From assembly GCA_022563625.1 (NCBI GenBank), contig JADFNA010000136.1, forward strand, positions 1-5,636: a stretch of 5,636 nt of DNA. Direction: 5' to 3'. The stretch is from Candidatus Zixiibacteriota bacterium. Lineage in GTDB: Bacteria; Zixibacteria; MSB-5A5; GN15; JACZUZ01. This document shows positions 4,750-5,636 of the stretch, one piece after another. The position numbers were made by a program, and so were the translations under genes. A model generated the notes under the pieces. That model did no database searches, was not told the DNA's origin, and saw only the letters and a program-made list of their open reading frames with translations. Position 1 is the stretch's first letter, and each line of letters begins with the position of its first letter.

Positions 4750-5636
4750 TTAGCCCTGCAATGATTCGTCACCTGAGGCGCCCAATTGAACTCTTATACT
4801 GTAGAGGAAAGCCGACGATGGGATGGATGTAGCGCTAGCATCGAAATCAACAGTGTCAATGCAGAGAGGTCCGTATGACCCTGCGTGTGTGTAATGCGGC
4901 CCCATGGCATAACCCTGGTAAAGGACCGTCCAGCCTGGGGGCGGTGTATTGCCGCCCCACAGTACGAAAGTCGGTTTTTCGGAGAAGCACACTGACCCCT
5001 GGAGAAACACATTTGCCGCGATGCCCGGAGGTGTAGATATCACCTCTGCAATACTAAGAGGGTAAAGCAAGCCACCCTGGTAATTGTTAGTTGGTCCCGG
5101 GTCCCCGGTATTTAGAATAATTGGCGTCTGGTTCCCACCATGGCTATAAAATGACGCATAACCGAATCCGGAGTAAAGCAGAGTCGAGCCAGACGGAGCC
5201 GAACGGCTACCCCAATGAGTAAAAACACTTCCACCGCTTGCAATGTGCGCGTGGTCCCCGGGCGCAAATTGAGCTGCGTCTTTTCCATCCAAAAGAGCGG
5301 CATCAAGGGCAAACTGCGCAGAATCAGCATGCAGTGACTGATAGGCGAATGCGCTTGAAGTGAGCGCTGTGCGCGGGGAGATCTCAGCGTCAGTTCCGAC
5401 AGTAATTCCAAGATATAGAGACGCGTTACTCAAGAATAAACTTGCAGGCAGCGAGACATTTGACCCCAGGTTGTAGCTGAAAAGACCATCGGTGATCGCG
5501 ATAATCCGGATGCCGCTGTTCCAGAGTTCCGTCCCGGCCGTCGGCGAGTCCCAGAGGGTGAACTGGATGAACTGGTTTCCGTCAGCCACAGGCGCCCCGG
5601 CGGCGTCTACCAATCGGCCCCGGTAGGTTAGCGCTT
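4750..5636 (-). CDS. Secreted modular protein with a two-lobed C-terminal domain (5' end beyond the window)
   Basis: The frame is open to the right edge, so the true start and probable signal peptide are missing; 294 residues are visible (a TTG at 5613 is internal). Order of parts: (a) residues 1-96, a beta-rich module opening ALTYRGRLVDAAGAPV with FTLWD, GTELW and ending ISPRTALTSSAFAYQS, a layout common in secreted proteins of uncultured bacteria; (b) residues 98-130, DSAQFALDAALLDGKDAAQF then HAH, like the LDG-x-D-x-x-x-F linkers of tail-fibre-like and trimeric surface proteins; (c) residues 137-286, two related lobes, HWGSRSAPSGSTLLYSGFGY and LWGGNTPPPGWTVLYQGYAM, each followed by Y-x-H-x-G. 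From memory, the motif order in (c) resembles the C-terminal domain of sponge short-chain collagens, with nearly all cysteines lost (two remain). A structural or adhesive role outside the cell is inferred. The stop lies 101 bp before the lipoprotein gene. Confidence 0.82.
   Translation of the reverse strand, partial: ALTYRGRLVDAAGAPVADGNQFIQFTLWDSPTAGTELWNSGIRIIAITDGLFSYNLGSNVSLPASLFLSNASLYLGITVGTDAEISPRTALTSSAFAYQSLHADSAQFALDAALLDGKDAAQFAPGDHAHIASGGSVFTHWGSRSAPSGSTLLYSGFGYASFYSHGGNQTPIILNTGDPGPTNNYQGGLLYPLSIAEVISTPPGIAANVFLQGSVCFSEKPTFVLWGGNTPPPGWTVLYQGYAMGPHYTHAGSYGPLCIDTVDFDASATSIPSSAFLYSIRVQLGASGDESLQG

Overview
The window looks like chromosomal DNA from an uncultured Gram-negative-type bacterium. 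It has no sign of phage, insertion sequences, CRISPR or plasmid functions. The gene mix is a PknB-like Ser/Thr kinase, a YxGRL/SPRxxLTSxxFA secreted protein, a lipid-anchored beta-propeller and an exported FKBP. That mix resembles FCB-superphylum or Zixibacteria/Acidobacteria-like genomes. This placement is inferred from protein style only; no marker gene here fixes the phylum.

Layout, left to right. (1) Positions 1-213, minus strand: the first 71 codons of a Ser/Thr protein kinase that runs off the left edge. (2) 214-640: a 427-bp spacer holding three perfect tandem copies of an 11-bp unit and a perfect 14-bp palindrome just before purA. (3) 641-1918, plus: complete purA, adenylosuccinate synthetase. 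(4) 2040-2597, plus: an exported FKBP-type prolyl isomerase with its own candidate promoter; a 15-bp palindrome fills most of that promoter's spacer. (5) 2639-2661: a strong hairpin between convergent genes. (6) 2683-3114, minus: a small unrecognised membrane protein, possibly leaderless. (7) 3163-3361: a self-contained tRNA-Lys(TTT) unit with promoter, leader hairpin, tRNA and probable terminator. (8) 3452-4648, minus: a lipoprotein made of seven propeller-like repeats. (9) 4750 to the right edge, minus: the C-terminal 294 residues of a secreted modular protein.

The left half is housekeeping (purine synthesis, tRNA, envelope folding) and the right half is cell-surface or secreted. The last two genes lie in the same direction 101 bp apart and may be co-transcribed. 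Together they look like an envelope or extracellular pair: a secreted protein with a tail-fibre-like linker, and an anchored propeller that could bind a partner. No enzymatic or defence system is evident.

The most interesting item is the C-terminal region of the last protein. It contains two related halves whose motif order resembles the C-terminal domain of sponge short-chain (spongin-type) collagens. That resemblance is recalled from memory and needs a profile or structure search. Second are the regulatory palindromes at the purA and FKBP promoters, and the two SD-less minus-strand genes that each have TATATT 6-8 nt before the ATG.
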